Positions 24,738 through 34,297 of a DNA stretch of 64,000 nt are shown here, piece after piece. The translations under genes and the position numbers were made by a program. Every line of letters starts with the position of its first letter. Within the stretch, counting starts at the first letter, position 1. The DNA is from Mycobacterium sp. UM_CSW (GTDB lineage Bacteria > Actinomycetota > Actinomycetes > Mycobacteriales > Mycobacteriaceae): NCBI RefSeq assembly GCF_000455205.1, contig NZ_AUWQ01000074.1, forward strand, positions 1-64,000. The letters are read 5' to 3'. The notes beneath the pieces are model-generated. The model was not told the origin of the DNA. It saw only the letters and a program-made list of their open reading frames with translations, and searched no databases.

Positions 24738-25777
24738 GTTGCCTTTCCGGTGGTTTCGTCGGGGATGGTGATGGCGATCTTGCCGACGTGTTCGCCGGCA
24801 CGCATCACCGCCAGCGCCTCGTCCAGCTGCTGCCAGTCGAAGACGTGGCTGATGTGGGGTTTGATGCCGGTGGCCGATATTAAATCGCAGAGGGACCGCT
24901 GCGACTGCACGCTGCCCACCGTGATTCCGACGATCCGCAGGTTGTTGAGCATCACTTCCGCGACCGAGATGGGCGCCGTGTCGAATCCGCTGAGGATGCC
25001 GATCACCGCTACGGTGCCTCCGACCCGCCCTGAGTGCACCGACTTCGCCAGAGTGGCGGGCCCGCCAAGGTCGACGATCAGGTCGGCGCCCCTTCCGGCG
25101 GTCAGTCGCTTCACCTCGGTCTCCCAGTCCGGGGTCACGCGGTAGTTGATGAGATGCGTTGCGCCCAAATCGGATCCAATTTTCAGCTTGTCGTCGGACG
25201 ACGACGTCAAAATCACAGTGGCGCCCAGCGCCCGGGCGAGCTGCACCGTAAATAGCGAGACGCCGCCGGTTCCCTGGGTGACGACGACGTCGCCGGCACC
25301 GATGTTGGCCTCCGTCAGCGCACTGAAGGCCGTCACGCCGGCACACGGCACGGTCGCGGCTTCGACGTCGCTGAGTTGCGCGGGCGTGCGGACCAGACCC
25401 GACACGGCGGCGACGCGGTACTGCTGCAACCACCCGTCTTCGGTGTCGCCGGGCAGCTCCCGTTTCGATTCCGGCGTGGGCGGCCCATCGAGCCAACCGG
25501 GGTGGAACGCCCCCATGACGCGGTCGCCCACTTGCAGCCCGTCCACCTCGGGCCCGACCGCGACGACCTCTCCCGCGCCGTCGCTCATCGGCACGCGCGG
25601 CCACGGGCCCGGGAGCAGCCCCATGAGGTTGATGTTGTCGTGAAAGTTCAGACTCGACGCCCGCACCCTGACCAGCGCCTGGCCCGGGCCCGGTTCATCG
25701 ACCGGCCTGTCCACGGTCTCGAGGGGCGCACCGGGCCCCGGCATCACCACCGCACGCTGACGATCGGGGATGCTCAT
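24734..25777 (-). CDS. MDR-family zinc-type alcohol dehydrogenase / quinone reductase
   Basis: 347 aa. The GroES-like N-terminal half has ASSLNFHDNINLMGLLPGPW and MSDGAGEVVAVGPEV. The Rossmann half has VVVTQGTGGVSLFTVQLARALGA split over residues 168-190, and SSDDKLKIGSDLGATHLINY. The zinc ligands of alcohol dehydrogenases are absent, so it belongs with the quinone-oxidoreductase or zinc-free subgroup. It probably uses NADPH to reduce an enone, quinone or aldehyde. It is first in a leftward run with DUF1801 and perhaps the acyl-CoA dehydrogenase. It is divergent from the thioesterase at 25918. Confidence 0.88.
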   Translation of the reverse strand: MSIPDRQRAVVMPGPGAPLETVDRPVDEPGPGQALVRVRASSLNFHDNINLMGLLPGPWPRVPMSDGAGEVVAVGPEVDGLQVGDRVMGAFHPGWLDGPPTPESKRELPGDTEDGWLQQYRVAAVSGLVRTPAQLSDVEAATVPCAGVTAFSALTEANIGAGDVVVTQGTGGVSLFTVQLARALGATVILTSSSDDKLKIGSDLGATHLINYRVTPDWETEVKRLTAGRGADLIVDLGGPATLAKSVHSGRVGGTVAVIGILSGFDTAPISVAEVMLNNLRIVGITVGSVQSQRSLCDLISATGIKPHISHVFDWQQLDEALAVMRAGEHVGKIAITIPDETTGKAT

Positions 25778-25917
25778 GCGATTCGGCTCCTTACGTTCGG
25801 CGTGGCACCAGCCGTGACCCCAACCCGGCGGCCAAGCCCGACGGGAAGTAGTCTGCCGACGACTCGCATCGGCGTGCGACCACCGCCTGATGCTATGGCG
25901 ATCAAGGAATCCGCGTG

Positions 25918-26724
25918 ATGGGTACACACCCTTTTGACAACGCGCTCGACCTCGGCGTGATCGATGCCGACGTCAGGCGGGGCGCGACCCATCCGGAATG
26001 GGCCAACATGGTGGGCCCGTTCGGCGGGATCACCGCGGCCGCCATGGTGCGGGCCATGGACACGCACCCCGACCGGATCGGTGAGCCGCTGGCGTTGACC
26101 GTCAACTTCGCCGCGCCGGTCGCCGACGGCAGCTTTGACCTGTCACTTCGGGTCGTTCGCACGAACCGCACCAATCAGCACTGGAACGTCGAACTCGGCC
26201 AGGACGGCGAGGCCAAGGCCACGGCGACCGCGGTGTTCGCGACGATCCGCGAGAGCTGGGCCGACACCGAAGCCCGTCCGCCGAGCGCGCCGCCGCCGGA
26301 AGAGATCGAACCCAGGAGCATGGGTCACGTCGTCCGTTGGGCGGACCTCTACGACATGCGGTTCGCCGAAGGCCCGCTCCCGGGCGCCGAAGAGCGACCC
26401 AGTCCGTCGTCGACGACCACGTTGTGGGTGCGTGACAAAGCGCAACGCCCCGTCGACTATCCGGCACTCGCCGCCCTCAGCGACGTGTTCTACCCGCGGG
26501 TCTTCCTGCGCCGCGGCGGCGTCGCACCCGCGGGGACGATCTCGTTGACGACCTATTTCCTTGCCGCTCAGGACCAGCTTGACGCCGTAAGGGGCGACTT
26601 CGTCTTGGCCACGGCCCACGCCAACCGCTTCTCCGGCGGTTACTTCGACCAGAGCGCCCAGGTATGGACCCGCGACGGTGTGCTGCTGGCCACCACCCAC
26701 CAGATCGTCTACTTCAAAGGCTGA
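25918..26724 (+). CDS. TesB-like acyl-CoA thioesterase
   Basis: 268 aa from the ATG at 25918 (a GTG lies directly before it). Two hotdog halves: the first with WANMVGPFGGITAAAMVRAM and PLALTVNFAAPVADG, the second with ALSDVFYPRVFLRRGG and SLTTYFLAAQDQLDAV, ending in GYFDQSAQVWTRDGVLLATT. That ending, with DQ-x-WT-DG-LLA, is the classic TesB catalytic region. It hydrolyses acyl-CoA to free acid. It heads a rightward run with a SnoaL-like protein and an epimerase, and is divergent from the MDR oxidoreductase. Confidence 0.85.
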   Translation: MGTHPFDNALDLGVIDADVRRGATHPEWANMVGPFGGITAAAMVRAMDTHPDRIGEPLALTVNFAAPVADGSFDLSLRVVRTNRTNQHWNVELGQDGEAKATATAVFATIRESWADTEARPPSAPPPEEIEPRSMGHVVRWADLYDMRFAEGPLPGAEERPSPSSTTTLWVRDKAQRPVDYPALAALSDVFYPRVFLRRGGVAPAGTISLTTYFLAAQDQLDAVRGDFVLATAHANRFSGGYFDQSAQVWTRDGVLLATTHQIVYFKG

Positions 26725-26764
26725 AGGGTTACAGTTTCGGGGTGAAGTGTCACGCTGGGCCGCG

Positions 26765-27283
26765 ATGACGGGGGGCGCCGCAGAAGATCACGCCACCACG
26801 CTCCTGACGATCGAGGCCATCAAACAGCTCAAAGCCCGCTACTGCCGGTACCTCGACACGAAGGACTGGGCGGCGTGGCGGGCGCTGTTCGCCGACGACT
26901 TCGTCAGCGACACGTCCGAGGCCGGCGGCAAGCTGATCGTCGGCGCCGACGAGTTCGTGGCGTTCACCCGCAAAGGCATCGGCCGCCCCACGCAGGCGAC
27001 GGCGCACCAGGTGCACGCGCCCGAGATCGAGCTGACGTCGGCGACGACGGCGCGCGGGGTGTGGGCGCTGCAAGATGTGGTTCGCTTCGGGCCGGGGGTG
27101 ACGCTGGTCGGGTACGGCCACTATCACGAGACCTACGAGAGCATCGACGGGCGCTGGCTCATCAAGAGCTCCAAGCTGACTCGGCTGCGGGAGGACATCG
27201 TCACCCCGCTGTTCTCGATCTATATCTCCGACCGTATCCGGCGGGTTGCCACCAAGCTCGCCGGCCGAATGATGGAGCAGTGA
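26765..27283 (+). CDS. SnoaL-like (NTF2-fold) protein
   Basis: 172 aa. The start LLTIEAIKQLKARYCRYLDTKDW is the helix pair of the SnoaL/NTF2 superfamily. It is followed by RALFADDFVSDTS, TAHQVHAPEIELT and GYGHYHETYESIDGRWLIKSSKLTR split over residues 119-143. These cone-shaped folds serve as isomerases, hydratases or dehydratases of polyketides and steroids. The His-Asp pair cannot be assigned firmly. Start at the ATG at 26765. It lies 40 bases after the thioesterase and seven bases before the epimerase, so it is part of one operon. Confidence 0.82.
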   Translation: MTGGAAEDHATTLLTIEAIKQLKARYCRYLDTKDWAAWRALFADDFVSDTSEAGGKLIVGADEFVAFTRKGIGRPTQATAHQVHAPEIELTSATTARGVWALQDVVRFGPGVTLVGYGHYHETYESIDGRWLIKSSKLTRLREDIVTPLFSIYISDRIRRVATKLAGRMMEQ

Positions 27284-27290
27284 TACGCCG

Positions 27291-28385
27291 ATGAGTGCTG
27301 GCACCATTTTGATCACCGGCGCGTTCGGCCAGGTCGGCAGGCGATGCGCGCAGATCCTGCTCGACCGGGGACGCACCGTCGTCGCCACGGACCTGCGGAC
27401 CGACAAGACCGTCGCCGCCGCGGCCGAGTTGTCAGAGGGCGGCGGAAGGCTGATCCCGGCCTACATCGACCTGCTGGACGCCGAGGCGGTCGGCGATCTC
27501 ATCGCGACCCACCGGCCCGAAGCGATCATTCACCTCGCCGCCGTCATCTCGCCGCCGTCGTATCGCAATCCCGCGCTGGCCCGACGAGTCAACGTCGGGG
27601 GCACCGAGACCCTGCTGGCGGCTGCCGCCCAGCTGCCCGATCCGCCGCTGTTCCTGATGGCCTCCAGCGCCGCCGTCTACGGGTCACGCAATCCGTACCG
27701 CTACCCCGAGCGCATCACCCCGGAAACCCCGGTGCAGCCGATCGACCAGTACGGCGAGGACAAGGTGCTGGCCGAGGCCGCGATCCGGGCCAGCGGCCTG
27801 CCGTATGCGATGTTCCGGCTGGGTGGGGTGATCTCGCCGGACACCCAGGCGGGCATCAGCGGCGACCACCTGACCCTGATGCGTTCGCTACCCAGCGACA
27901 ACCGCATCCACATGGTGGACGCGCGCGACGTGGCGCTGGCGTTCGCCAACGCCGTGGATCGGGGTGCCAGCATTGCCGGCAAGGTGGTGCTGATCGGCGG
28001 CAACGAATCGTACGTAATGCTGCAGCGCGACCTCGAGGACGACCTGATGACCGCCGCGGGCCTCGGGCGGCTCGGCCCCTCGGCGAGCCTGCCCGGCGAC
28101 CCCGGCGACGACCGCGGCTGGAGTTTCACCGGATGGTTCGACACCACCGAAGCCCAAGCGCTGCTTGACTTTCAGGAGCACGATTGGCACGAGTCGACCG
28201 CCTGGATCGCCCAATCCCAGGGCCGCATGCGCATCGTCCTGCGCGTGCTGGGCCCGATCCTGCGACCGGTGCTGCGCGCCCTGCTCAAGCTGCAGCGCCG
28301 CGCCGAGGGCCGGGGCCCGTACGCCGACCCGTGGGCGCTGATCGAGAAGAAGTACGGCCCGGCGGCGCTGGCCGCCGCCGAGTAA
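27291..28385 (+). CDS. NAD-dependent epimerase/dehydratase (extended SDR)
   Basis: 364 aa. The Rossmann motif is ILITGAFGQVGRRCA (GxxGxxG) near residue 5, then ATDLRTDK, with the HLAAVISPPSYRNP strand. The catalytic pair is in YGEDK, preceded by FLMASSAAVYGS. The C-terminal third, after about residue 290, is a longer tail with basic helices (RMRIVLRVLGPILRPVLRAL) that may touch the membrane. This matches 3beta-hydroxysteroid-dehydrogenase-like or sugar-epimerase SDRs; the substrate is not certain. It is followed by a convergent gene three bases away. Confidence 0.85.
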   Translation: MSAGTILITGAFGQVGRRCAQILLDRGRTVVATDLRTDKTVAAAAELSEGGGRLIPAYIDLLDAEAVGDLIATHRPEAIIHLAAVISPPSYRNPALARRVNVGGTETLLAAAAQLPDPPLFLMASSAAVYGSRNPYRYPERITPETPVQPIDQYGEDKVLAEAAIRASGLPYAMFRLGGVISPDTQAGISGDHLTLMRSLPSDNRIHMVDARDVALAFANAVDRGASIAGKVVLIGGNESYVMLQRDLEDDLMTAAGLGRLGPSASLPGDPGDDRGWSFTGWFDTTEAQALLDFQEHDWHESTAWIAQSQGRMRIVLRVLGPILRPVLRALLKLQRRAEGRGPYADPWALIEKKYGPAALAAAE

Positions 28386-28388
28386 GGG

Positions 28389-29387
28389 CTACTTCCGGGA
28401 AGCGAAGAAGACCGAGGCCTTGCGAATCGAGTCTTCGACGGGCTCCGGTTTCCACCCCAGTTCGCGTTCTGCCTTGCCGTGGTCGAGCGGCGACATCAGC
28501 TCCGCCATGCGAATTCCCGCGTAGGCGAACGGAAGGTCTCGGCGCATTAGCCGCGCCGCCAAATCGTTGACGCGCGCACCGGCGCGCAGCACCGAAATCA
28601 GGATGCCGATGCGCGGCGGGCGCCTGCCGACGGCGGTGGCGGCGATCTGGTGCAGCTCCCGGCCGCTCATGTATCGGTCGGAGACGATGTAGCGCTCGCC
28701 GTTTCGTCCCCGTTCCGCCGCCAAAAGCATTGCCCTGGCGGCATCTTCGATGCCCACGACCTCCGACGAGTAGCCGAAATAGAACGGGAAACGGCCCTTG
28801 GCGACGAGGGCGATCAGGGAGCCGTGCGGCGTCGGCGCCCAATCACCGGGACCGTAGGTGGTGGAGATGCACAGCGCCACGGCGGGCAGCCCCCGCTCGC
28901 GGGCGTACGACAGCAGCAGGTTCTCGCCGGCCACCCGGGCCTCGATATACGGGCCGCCCTGGTCCCAGTTGTGCGGGTCGTCTTCGGTGACCGGCCGGCT
29001 GTCGCTGATCGCCAAAGAGCCCGCGGTGCTGGTGTATACGAACTTCTGCAGGTCGGCATCCAGGGCGGCGTCCAGAACGTGCCGCAGCCCTTCGACGTTG
29101 GTGCGGAACAATGGCGCCGGATCGCGCAGCCACATCCGGGCGTCGACCACGCAGTAGTACACGACGTCACAGCCGGCCATCGCGGCGCGCAGGGCGTCGT
29201 CGTCGAAGACGTCGCCGTAGCAGCGCTCGACGGGAAGGTCGTCGATCCCTTGGGTGGAACTGGTGCGGCGCAACATGACTCGCACATCTTCGCCCGAGGC
29301 GACGAGCTGCCGCGTGACATGCGACCCGAGGAAACCGCTGGCCCCGATCACCAGCTTCTTGTTGGCGCCCACTAGCGGTCGATCCAT
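28389..29387 (-). CDS. NAD-dependent epimerase / 3beta-HSD-like SDR
   Basis: 332 aa from the ATG at 29387. It begins [21 protein letters not shown], the GxxGxxG motif, followed by [11 protein letters not shown] and a [15 protein letters not shown] strand. The active-site run is [13 protein letters not shown], with [21 protein letters not shown] where the Tyr-x-x-x-Lys pair is altered (Tyr-Ile-Glu-Ala-Arg), so the Lys is not in the standard place. This resembles dihydroflavonol-reductase or hopanoid-associated epimerases. The start overlaps the aldo-keto reductase stop by 16 bases on the same strand, so both are co-transcribed. Confidence 0.83.
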   Translation of the reverse strand: MDRPLVGANKKLVIGASGFLGSHVTRQLVASGEDVRVMLRRTSSTQGIDDLPVERCYGDVFDDDALRAAMAGCDVVYYCVVDARMWLRDPAPLFRTNVEGLRHVLDAALDADLQKFVYTSTAGSLAISDSRPVTEDDPHNWDQGGPYIEARVAGENLLLSYARERGLPAVALCISTTYGPGDWAPTPHGSLIALVAKGRFPFYFGYSSEVVGIEDAARAMLLAAERGRNGERYIVSDRYMSGRELHQIAATAVGRRPPRIGILISVLRAGARVNDLAARLMRRDLPFAYAGIRMAELMSPLDHGKAERELGWKPEPVEDSIRKASVFFASRK

Positions 29388-30343
29388 TGTTGTGTCGCTT
29401 GGGCGCTTCGGTCCCCGGCGGCCGGGGTGAGTCGGTCGAGCCTCGCTAAGTGGTCGGGGGTGAGCTCGACCGTGTCGGCGGCAACGTTTTCTTCGAGGCG
29501 CGTCACGCGCTTGGTTCCCGGAATGGGCACGATGTCGGGACCTTTCGCCAGCAGCCAGGCCAAGGCGACCTGTGCGGGAGTCGCGCCGACGTCGGCGGCG
29601 ATGTCGCGCACTTCGTCCGCGCTCCTGAGGTTGTGCTGGAAGTTCTCGTCGGAGAAGCGCGGGTGGGTCTTGCGGAAGTCGGTGTCGGGAAGTTCCCCGG
29701 TGGAGCGGATCGCGCCGGTGAGGAAGCCGCGGCCCAGCGGCGAATAGGCGACGAACCCGATTCCCAGTTCGCGCAGCACATCTAGCACACCCTCTTCGGG
29801 GTCGCGGGTCCACAACGAGTACTCGGACTGCACAGCGGTGATGGGATGCACTGCGTGGGCGCGGCGAATGGTGTTCACGCCCACCTCGGAAAGGCCGATG
29901 TGCCGGATCTTTCCGGCCGCCACTAGCTCGGCCAGGGCTCCGACCGTGTCTTCGATCGGGGTGTCGCGATCGAGGCGGTGTTGGTAGTAGAGGTCGATGT
30001 GGTCGGTCGCCAGCCTCTTCAGGGACCCCTCCACCGCGGTGCGGATGCTGGCGGGGCTGCTGTCGAGGCCGTTACGGCCGGTGTGCGAGATCAGGCCGAA
30101 CTTTGTCGCCAGCACCACCCGGTCGCGGCGGCCCTGCAGGGCGCGGGCGACGAGTTCCTCGTTCACGTAGGGCCCGTAGACCTCGGCGGTGTCGATCAAC
30201 GTGACGCCGAGGTCGATGGCGCGATGGATGGTGCGAATGGATTCGGCGTCGTCGGTCCCGGCGCCGGCATAGGCGACGGACATGCCCATCGCGCCCAGGC
30301 CGAGCCGTCCGACTTCGAGTTGCGCGAGATGAGCCCGTTTCAT
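29372..30343 (-). CDS. Aldo-keto reductase
   Basis: 323 aa. The tetrad is visible: Asp and Tyr in LIDTAEVYG, Lys in LATKFGLI and His in YYQHRLD. The cofactor end reads [16 protein letters not shown] and the middle [17 protein letters not shown]. It is a paralogue of the protein at 7908-8951 (shared runs such as GLSEVG, RRAH and AYSPLGR). NADPH-dependent reduction of aldehydes or ketones is expected. It precedes the epimerase gene with overlap, and is divergent from the acyltransferase. Start at the ATG at 30343; 30352 is also possible. Confidence 0.88.
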   Translation of the reverse strand: MKRAHLAQLEVGRLGLGAMGMSVAYAGAGTDDAESIRTIHRAIDLGVTLIDTAEVYGPYVNEELVARALQGRRDRVVLATKFGLISHTGRNGLDSSPASIRTAVEGSLKRLATDHIDLYYQHRLDRDTPIEDTVGALAELVAAGKIRHIGLSEVGVNTIRRAHAVHPITAVQSEYSLWTRDPEEGVLDVLRELGIGFVAYSPLGRGFLTGAIRSTGELPDTDFRKTHPRFSDENFQHNLRSADEVRDIAADVGATPAQVALAWLLAKGPDIVPIPGTKRVTRLEENVAADTVELTPDHLARLDRLTPAAGDRSAQATQQWIDR

Positions 30344-30398
30344 GGCCCCCATTGTGCGCCGGGCGCCTCCGGGCCACCGGGCGGGTACCGTTGCGCTC

Positions 30399-31742
30399 GT
30401 GCAGGACACAGCGCGACCGGCCCGCAATCTGGCGGTCGACTTCTACCGCGTGTCGGGTGTGATCCTGATCGTGCTGGGGCATTGGTTGGCCGGCTCGGTG
30501 ACTTATCAGGACGGATCTTTCGGTCGGCAGAACCCGCTCGTCGACATACCGTGGACCCAATGGCTGACGTGGCCCTTCCAGGCCGTCCCGACGTTCTTTC
30601 TGGTCGCCGGCTACGCCGGCGCGTTGTCCTGGACGCATCGGCGCGAAACCGACGGTGTGTCGCGCCAGACCTGGCTTCGGCACCGGCTGGCCCGCGTGCT
30701 GGGCCCGACGGCGGTCTATGTGGCGCTGGTGTTGGTGGTGGTTGCGGTTCTCGACGTCGGCCACGTGGCCCGTACGACGATGGAGTACGCGGGTTGGGCC
30801 GTGGCCATGCACCTGTGGTTCCTGGCCGTCTACCTGATCGTCGTATCGCTCACCCCGATTGCGGTTGCGGCACACCGGCGTTGGGGGCTCGTGGCCCCGG
30901 CGGCGCTGGGGGTTGCGGTCGTGGCGGTCGACGCCCTCTCGATCGGCGCCCACGTGCACAACCTTGGCTGGGTTAACTACCTGCTGTGCTGGGGGGCGTT
31001 CTACCAGCTCGGGATCGCTTGGCGCGGAGGGCTACTGGGCGGCCGCAGAGCGGTGGTGCTGGCCGCCTGCTCGGCGATCGCGCTCGGGCTGCTGATCGGG
31101 CTGGGGATGTATCCGGTCAGCATGATCGGCGTTCCTGGGCAGACGATCGACAACACGACGCCACCCACCGCGGCGCTGCTGGCGTTCGGATGCGCGCAGG
31201 GTGGATTGGCGATAACGCTCGCCCCCGCGCTGAACCGCGTGCTGCGCGCCGACAGGGTCAAGCGGGCGCTGGCCGTCGGCAACAACAACGTGATGGCGCT
31301 TTACCTCTGGCACATGATCCCGGTCGTGATCGTTGCAATCGTCGCGTATCCGGCGGGTCTGCTGCCCCAACCGCCGGAGGGAACGGGGCTGTGGTGGCTG
31401 GCCCGGCTGGAGTGGGTGGTCGTCCTCGGCGTCGTGACGGCGGTCGAGCTCGTGTTGTTGTGGTCGTTGCGGCGTGTTTTCGCGGCCCCGCTGCCGATGC
31501 TGGGTGTGCCCGTCAGCGAACGCTGGGGGGAAGTGTCCATGCTGGTCGGTGCCGCGCTGGCCGCCGCCGGCCTGCATTTCTTCGCCTACGCGGGGTTCGC
31601 GCCGGACGGCCGCCTACCATGGGTGACCGCCGCGCTGTTCGCCGGCGGCGTGCTGCTGGTGGCGCTTCGCCCGACCAAGACCGACCGGGGCGCGGTCGAT
31701 CCGGCACCGGCGACAGGGCGGACGCAGGCGCCCCGGGGATAA
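30399..31742 (+). CDS. Membrane acyltransferase-3 family protein
   Basis: 447 aa from the GTG at 30399. At least ten membrane segments. The AT3 marks are [20 protein letters not shown] (the conserved Asp-x-x-R and the active His), and [18 protein letters not shown] for the second. These proteins move acetyl or succinyl groups from the cytosol onto sugars or lipids at the outer face. Here [19 protein letters not shown] is the family His of a late helix. It is divergent from the aldo-keto reductase with a 55-bp gap and followed by a hairpin. Substrate unknown. The frame extends to 30342 but would overlap the divergent start. Confidence 0.85.
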   Translation: MQDTARPARNLAVDFYRVSGVILIVLGHWLAGSVTYQDGSFGRQNPLVDIPWTQWLTWPFQAVPTFFLVAGYAGALSWTHRRETDGVSRQTWLRHRLARVLGPTAVYVALVLVVVAVLDVGHVARTTMEYAGWAVAMHLWFLAVYLIVVSLTPIAVAAHRRWGLVAPAALGVAVVAVDALSIGAHVHNLGWVNYLLCWGAFYQLGIAWRGGLLGGRRAVVLAACSAIALGLLIGLGMYPVSMIGVPGQTIDNTTPPTAALLAFGCAQGGLAITLAPALNRVLRADRVKRALAVGNNNVMALYLWHMIPVVIVAIVAYPAGLLPQPPEGTGLWWLARLEWVVVLGVVTAVELVLLWSLRRVFAAPLPMLGVPVSERWGEVSMLVGAALAAAGLHFFAYAGFAPDGRLPWVTAALFAGGVLLVALRPTKTDRGAVDPAPATGRTQAPRG

Positions 31743-31767
31743 CGGCCCGGCCTGTTTGGCAAGCGAC

Positions 31768-31793
31768 TTACGGCCCCTTGAGAGGGGCCGTAA
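31768..31793 (+). terminator. Hairpin after acyltransferase gene
   Basis: TTACGGCCCCT and AGGGGCCGTAA form a perfect 11-bp stem with a 4-base TGAG loop, 25 bases past the stop codon. There is no U-tract, as usual for mycobacterial terminators. Confidence 0.7.
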
Positions 31794-31867
31794 TGCCCTG
31801 GTCGGAGGCCGTATCTGGGAGAAACGTCTCTGGCAGGTCCCAACGCCCTCGCTAAGGGAGTACGCAG

Positions 31868-32182
31868 ATGTTAGACAGCCTAGCGGTCACCAACAACCAC
31901 GGCCCTCGAGGGCGCGCCCAGGATGCCGAAGTATTGAAGCAATCCGGGGTGCACAAGCTCGTCGTTCTGGACCGCGACGGCAAGTGCTTGGCATTCGTAT
32001 TGGCTTGGGACAGTTTCGAATATGACGCGGAGACGGACGCCTACGTGTGCGTCGCCGATCGTGATGGCTCCGAACTTCTGACCGTGTACGCCGCCGGTGA
32101 GATCAACTCTGCGCCCGGCGAGAACATGTATGTCGTGACGGCGCCGGACGGGCCCGGCGCGGCACGCCGCGGGCCCCGCTGA
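31868..32182 (+). CDS. Small conserved-type hypothetical protein
   Basis: 104 aa with the ribosome site AAGGGAG eight bases upstream of the ATG at 31868. I do not recognise the family. The visible pattern is a helix, then VHKLVVLDRDGKCLAFVLAW and SFEYDAETDAYVCVADRDGS, which suggests a beta-rich small domain, and a Gly/Arg-rich tail. No membrane segment or signal. It is isolated between a terminator hairpin and the TetR gene. Confidence 0.6.
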   Translation: MLDSLAVTNNHGPRGRAQDAEVLKQSGVHKLVVLDRDGKCLAFVLAWDSFEYDAETDAYVCVADRDGSELLTVYAAGEINSAPGENMYVVTAPDGPGAARRGPR

Positions 32183-32216
32183 CCAAACCGTTACGTGCAT
32201 TCGCGGCGCCGAACGC

Positions 32217-32238
32217 TATGATAGACCGTTCGTACGGT
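32217..32238 (+). promoter_or_regulatory. Promoter and operator of the mce-linked TetR gene (site 1)
   Basis: TATGAT (32217-32222) is a good -10 box. The palindrome ACCGT-TCGT-ACGGT (32225-32238) follows directly and would cover the transcription start. The same kind of site occurs ahead of the mce operon (33116-33131) and ahead of the Phd-like gene (43546-43561). Confidence 0.65.
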
Positions 32239-32260
32239 TAGTTATGCCGAAGGGTTGAAG

Positions 32261-32932
32261 ATGCCCAGGTCGCCTGGCAGGCGTGGCGAGATTTTGGACG
32301 CGTTCGTCCGCTACGTCGCCGAACGTGGCTATGACAGAACAAATATCGGCGACATCGCCGACGAACTCGGCATGTCGAAGGGCACGATCGTCCATCACTT
32401 CGGCACCAAGGCCCAGATGCTGCGGGAGCTCGAAGAGACCCACCTGGCCCTCCAGCTCGACGTGCTGCGGATGGCCTGGGATCGCCTGGCCGCCCCGCAC
32501 GAGCGCATCGCGGCAATCATTTACGCCTCCGCCCTGCTGCAGGTGAGCGCGCGCCACGCGACGGTCGCGAGCCAGCGCGAGGTGGTTCAACTGTCCGACG
32601 ACCCGGCGATGCAGCACGTACGTAAGCTACGCGATCAGTTGCAGACACACGCGATTGACGAAATCCGCAACGGGATCGACCTCGGCGTGTTCCGAAGCGT
32701 GGACGTCGAATTGGCGGCGCTGCAGCTGTGGGGATCGCTGGAGTGGATGTGGGTGTGGTTCGATCCGGCCGATTCCCGGACGCCTGAAGAAGTCGGCGCC
32801 GCTTTCGTCGACGTGTTTCTGGGCGGGCTCCTGCTCGACCGCCTCGGGCTCGCCAAGTGGGCAAACCCGTCCGCCGGCGTCGTCACGGTGGTGCGTGAGT
32901 GCCTCGCCGCGGTCACGGCTGGGCGACGCTGA
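32261..32932 (+). CDS. TetR-family regulator, probable mce-operon repressor
   Basis: 223 aa from the ATG at 32261 (a TTG at 32255 is possible). The helix-turn-helix is YVAERGYDRTNIGDIADELG followed by SKGTIVHHFGTKAQMLREL. The C-terminal domain has FRSVDVELAALQLWGSLEW, as in the KstR/TetR_C_33-like regulators of lipid and steroid genes. It lies 570 bases upstream of the first yrbE gene on the same strand. Matching palindromes at its own promoter, at the mce promoter and at the Phd-like gene suggest it controls all three. The ligand may be an acyl-CoA or sterol derivative (inference). Confidence 0.87.
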   Translation: MPRSPGRRGEILDAFVRYVAERGYDRTNIGDIADELGMSKGTIVHHFGTKAQMLRELEETHLALQLDVLRMAWDRLAAPHERIAAIIYASALLQVSARHATVASQREVVQLSDDPAMQHVRKLRDQLQTHAIDEIRNGIDLGVFRSVDVELAALQLWGSLEWMWVWFDPADSRTPEEVGAAFVDVFLGGLLLDRLGLAKWANPSAGVVTVVRECLAAVTAGRR

Positions 32933-33502
32933 CGACTGACCGCCAAAACACTCTGCGCGGCAGCCGAATTCGCCGATAGTCGGCGTGCATACGTACCGCT
33001 GAGCCGGCCTGCGCCGGCAGTCGCTACGAGACACAAAAACCCCTGATAAAACCGGGGCGTTCCGCGGACCGCCCACCATGTTTTGGGCGAAAGCGGGCGA
33101 GATTTGCGATTTATTGACCGCACGTACGGTCTAATGCGATAGTTGCAGCGTGGCGCAAACGATGGCGGCGTGGGACCGAAGGGCGGGGACCGGGGCCGCT
33201 GCCTGGGAGGACCGCGGAGTGGGCCAGCACGTCGAACGGCATGATGCGCGACGCCGGGGGTTACACCGAGCACCGCTGGGCCGGATCGTGACGCGTGGCA
33301 GCCGGCAAGCGTCATCACTCGAGCCGCCATCGAAATGCGTTCTGCCGACCTGGTTTTCGGGGCCTACCCACCCTACGGGCAAGGCTGCGAATCGGAACCA
33401 CGCCCGACGTCTCGGCCTCTCCCCCGCGCCGCCCCGACACTCAGCTGAAAGGCCGACAAAAGAGCGGCGAATCGTTACGCATTCGCCTCGGGGGCCGCGC
33501 CG
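32933..33502. other. Long leader region of the mce operon
   Basis: 570 bases without a gene I accept. The promoter region is at about 33114-33143. The remaining 360 bases up to the first yrbE codon would be a long 5' leader. I see no clear riboswitch or small ORF in it. A weak GGGG/CCCC stem near 33035-33060 may end the TetR transcript. Confidence 0.5.
33114..33143 (+). promoter_or_regulatory. mce-operon promoter with embedded operator (site 2)
   Basis: TTGACC (33114-33119) and GATAGT (33138-33143) are spaced 18 bases apart like -35 and -10 boxes. The palindrome GACCGCACGTACGGTC (33116-33131) overlaps the -35 box and the spacer, where a bound repressor would block RNA polymerase. Ten of its central bases match the site ahead of the TetR gene. 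Confidence 0.65.
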
Positions 33503-34297
33503 ATGACCACCACGCACTCGTTCGCCGGCAAAGTGGGCCAACGGATCCGGCCGGGCACCGAAGTCGCCGGCGGGTTCTTTCGGATGTGCGTGCTGACCGG
33601 CAAGGCCCTCAGGCAGCCGTTCGAGTGGCGCGAGTTCATCTGGACCGGCTGGTTCCTCATGCGGGTGTCACTGCTGCCGACGATCGCGGTGTCCATCCCC
33701 GAGACCGTGCTGCTCATCTTCACGCTCAACCTGCTGCTGGCCGAGATCGGCGCCGCCGACGTCTCCGGTGCCGGTGCCGCGATCGGCGCGGTCACCCAGC
33801 TCGGCCCGATCGTGACCGTGCTGGTGGTCGCCGGCGCCGGGGGCACCGCCATCTGCGCCGACCTCGGCGCCCGCACCATCCGCGAGGAGATCGACGCGCT
33901 CGAGGTGCTTGGCATCGACCCGATCCACCGGCTGGTGGTGCCGCGCGTCGTCGCCTCGACGATGGTCGCGGTGCTGCTCAACGGCCTCGTGGTCGCGGTC
34001 GGCCTCGGGGGCGGCTACCTCTTCAGCGTCTACCTGCAGAACGTCTCGAGCGGTGCCTACCTGTCCACGTTGACGGCGCTGACCGGCCTGCCCGAGGTGG
34101 TGATCGCGTTCATCAAGGCCGCGACGTTCGGGCTGATCGCCGGCCTCGTCGGCTGTTACCGCGGGCTCATCGTCCGTGGCGGGTCCAAGGGTCTGGGCAC
34201 CGCGGTCAACGAGACGGTGGTGCTCTGCTTCATCGCGCTGTTCGCGGTCAACGCGGCGCTGACCACCATCGGTGTCCGGTTCGGGACGGGGCGCTGA
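33503..34297 (+). CDS. yrbEA: YrbEA, MlaE-type permease of the Mce transporter
   Basis: 264 aa. Five or so membrane segments with the MlaE family core: GAGGTAICADLGARTIREEIDALEVLGIDP split over residues 111-140. This EExDALxxxGIxP loop is the coupling helix that contacts the Mce ATPase (MceG). After it come LVVPRVVASTMVAVLLNGLV and LGGGYLFSVYL. It is half of the inner-membrane lipid-import channel. Start at the ATG at 33503; no strong ribosome site. The stop overlaps the next start (TGATG). Confidence 0.94.
   Translation: MTTTHSFAGKVGQRIRPGTEVAGGFFRMCVLTGKALRQPFEWREFIWTGWFLMRVSLLPTIAVSIPETVLLIFTLNLLLAEIGAADVSGAGAAIGAVTQLGPIVTVLVVAGAGGTAICADLGARTIREEIDALEVLGIDPIHRLVVPRVVASTMVAVLLNGLVVAVGLGGGYLFSVYLQNVSSGAYLSTLTALTGLPEVVIAFIKAATFGLIAGLVGCYRGLIVRGGSKGLGTAVNETVVLCFIALFAVNAALTTIGVRFGTGR

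Noticed and set aside
32635-33330. 231-codon leftward ORF in the mce leader
   Set aside because: Overlaps the TetR gene, covers the operator, Arg/Ser-rich, no recognisable fold.
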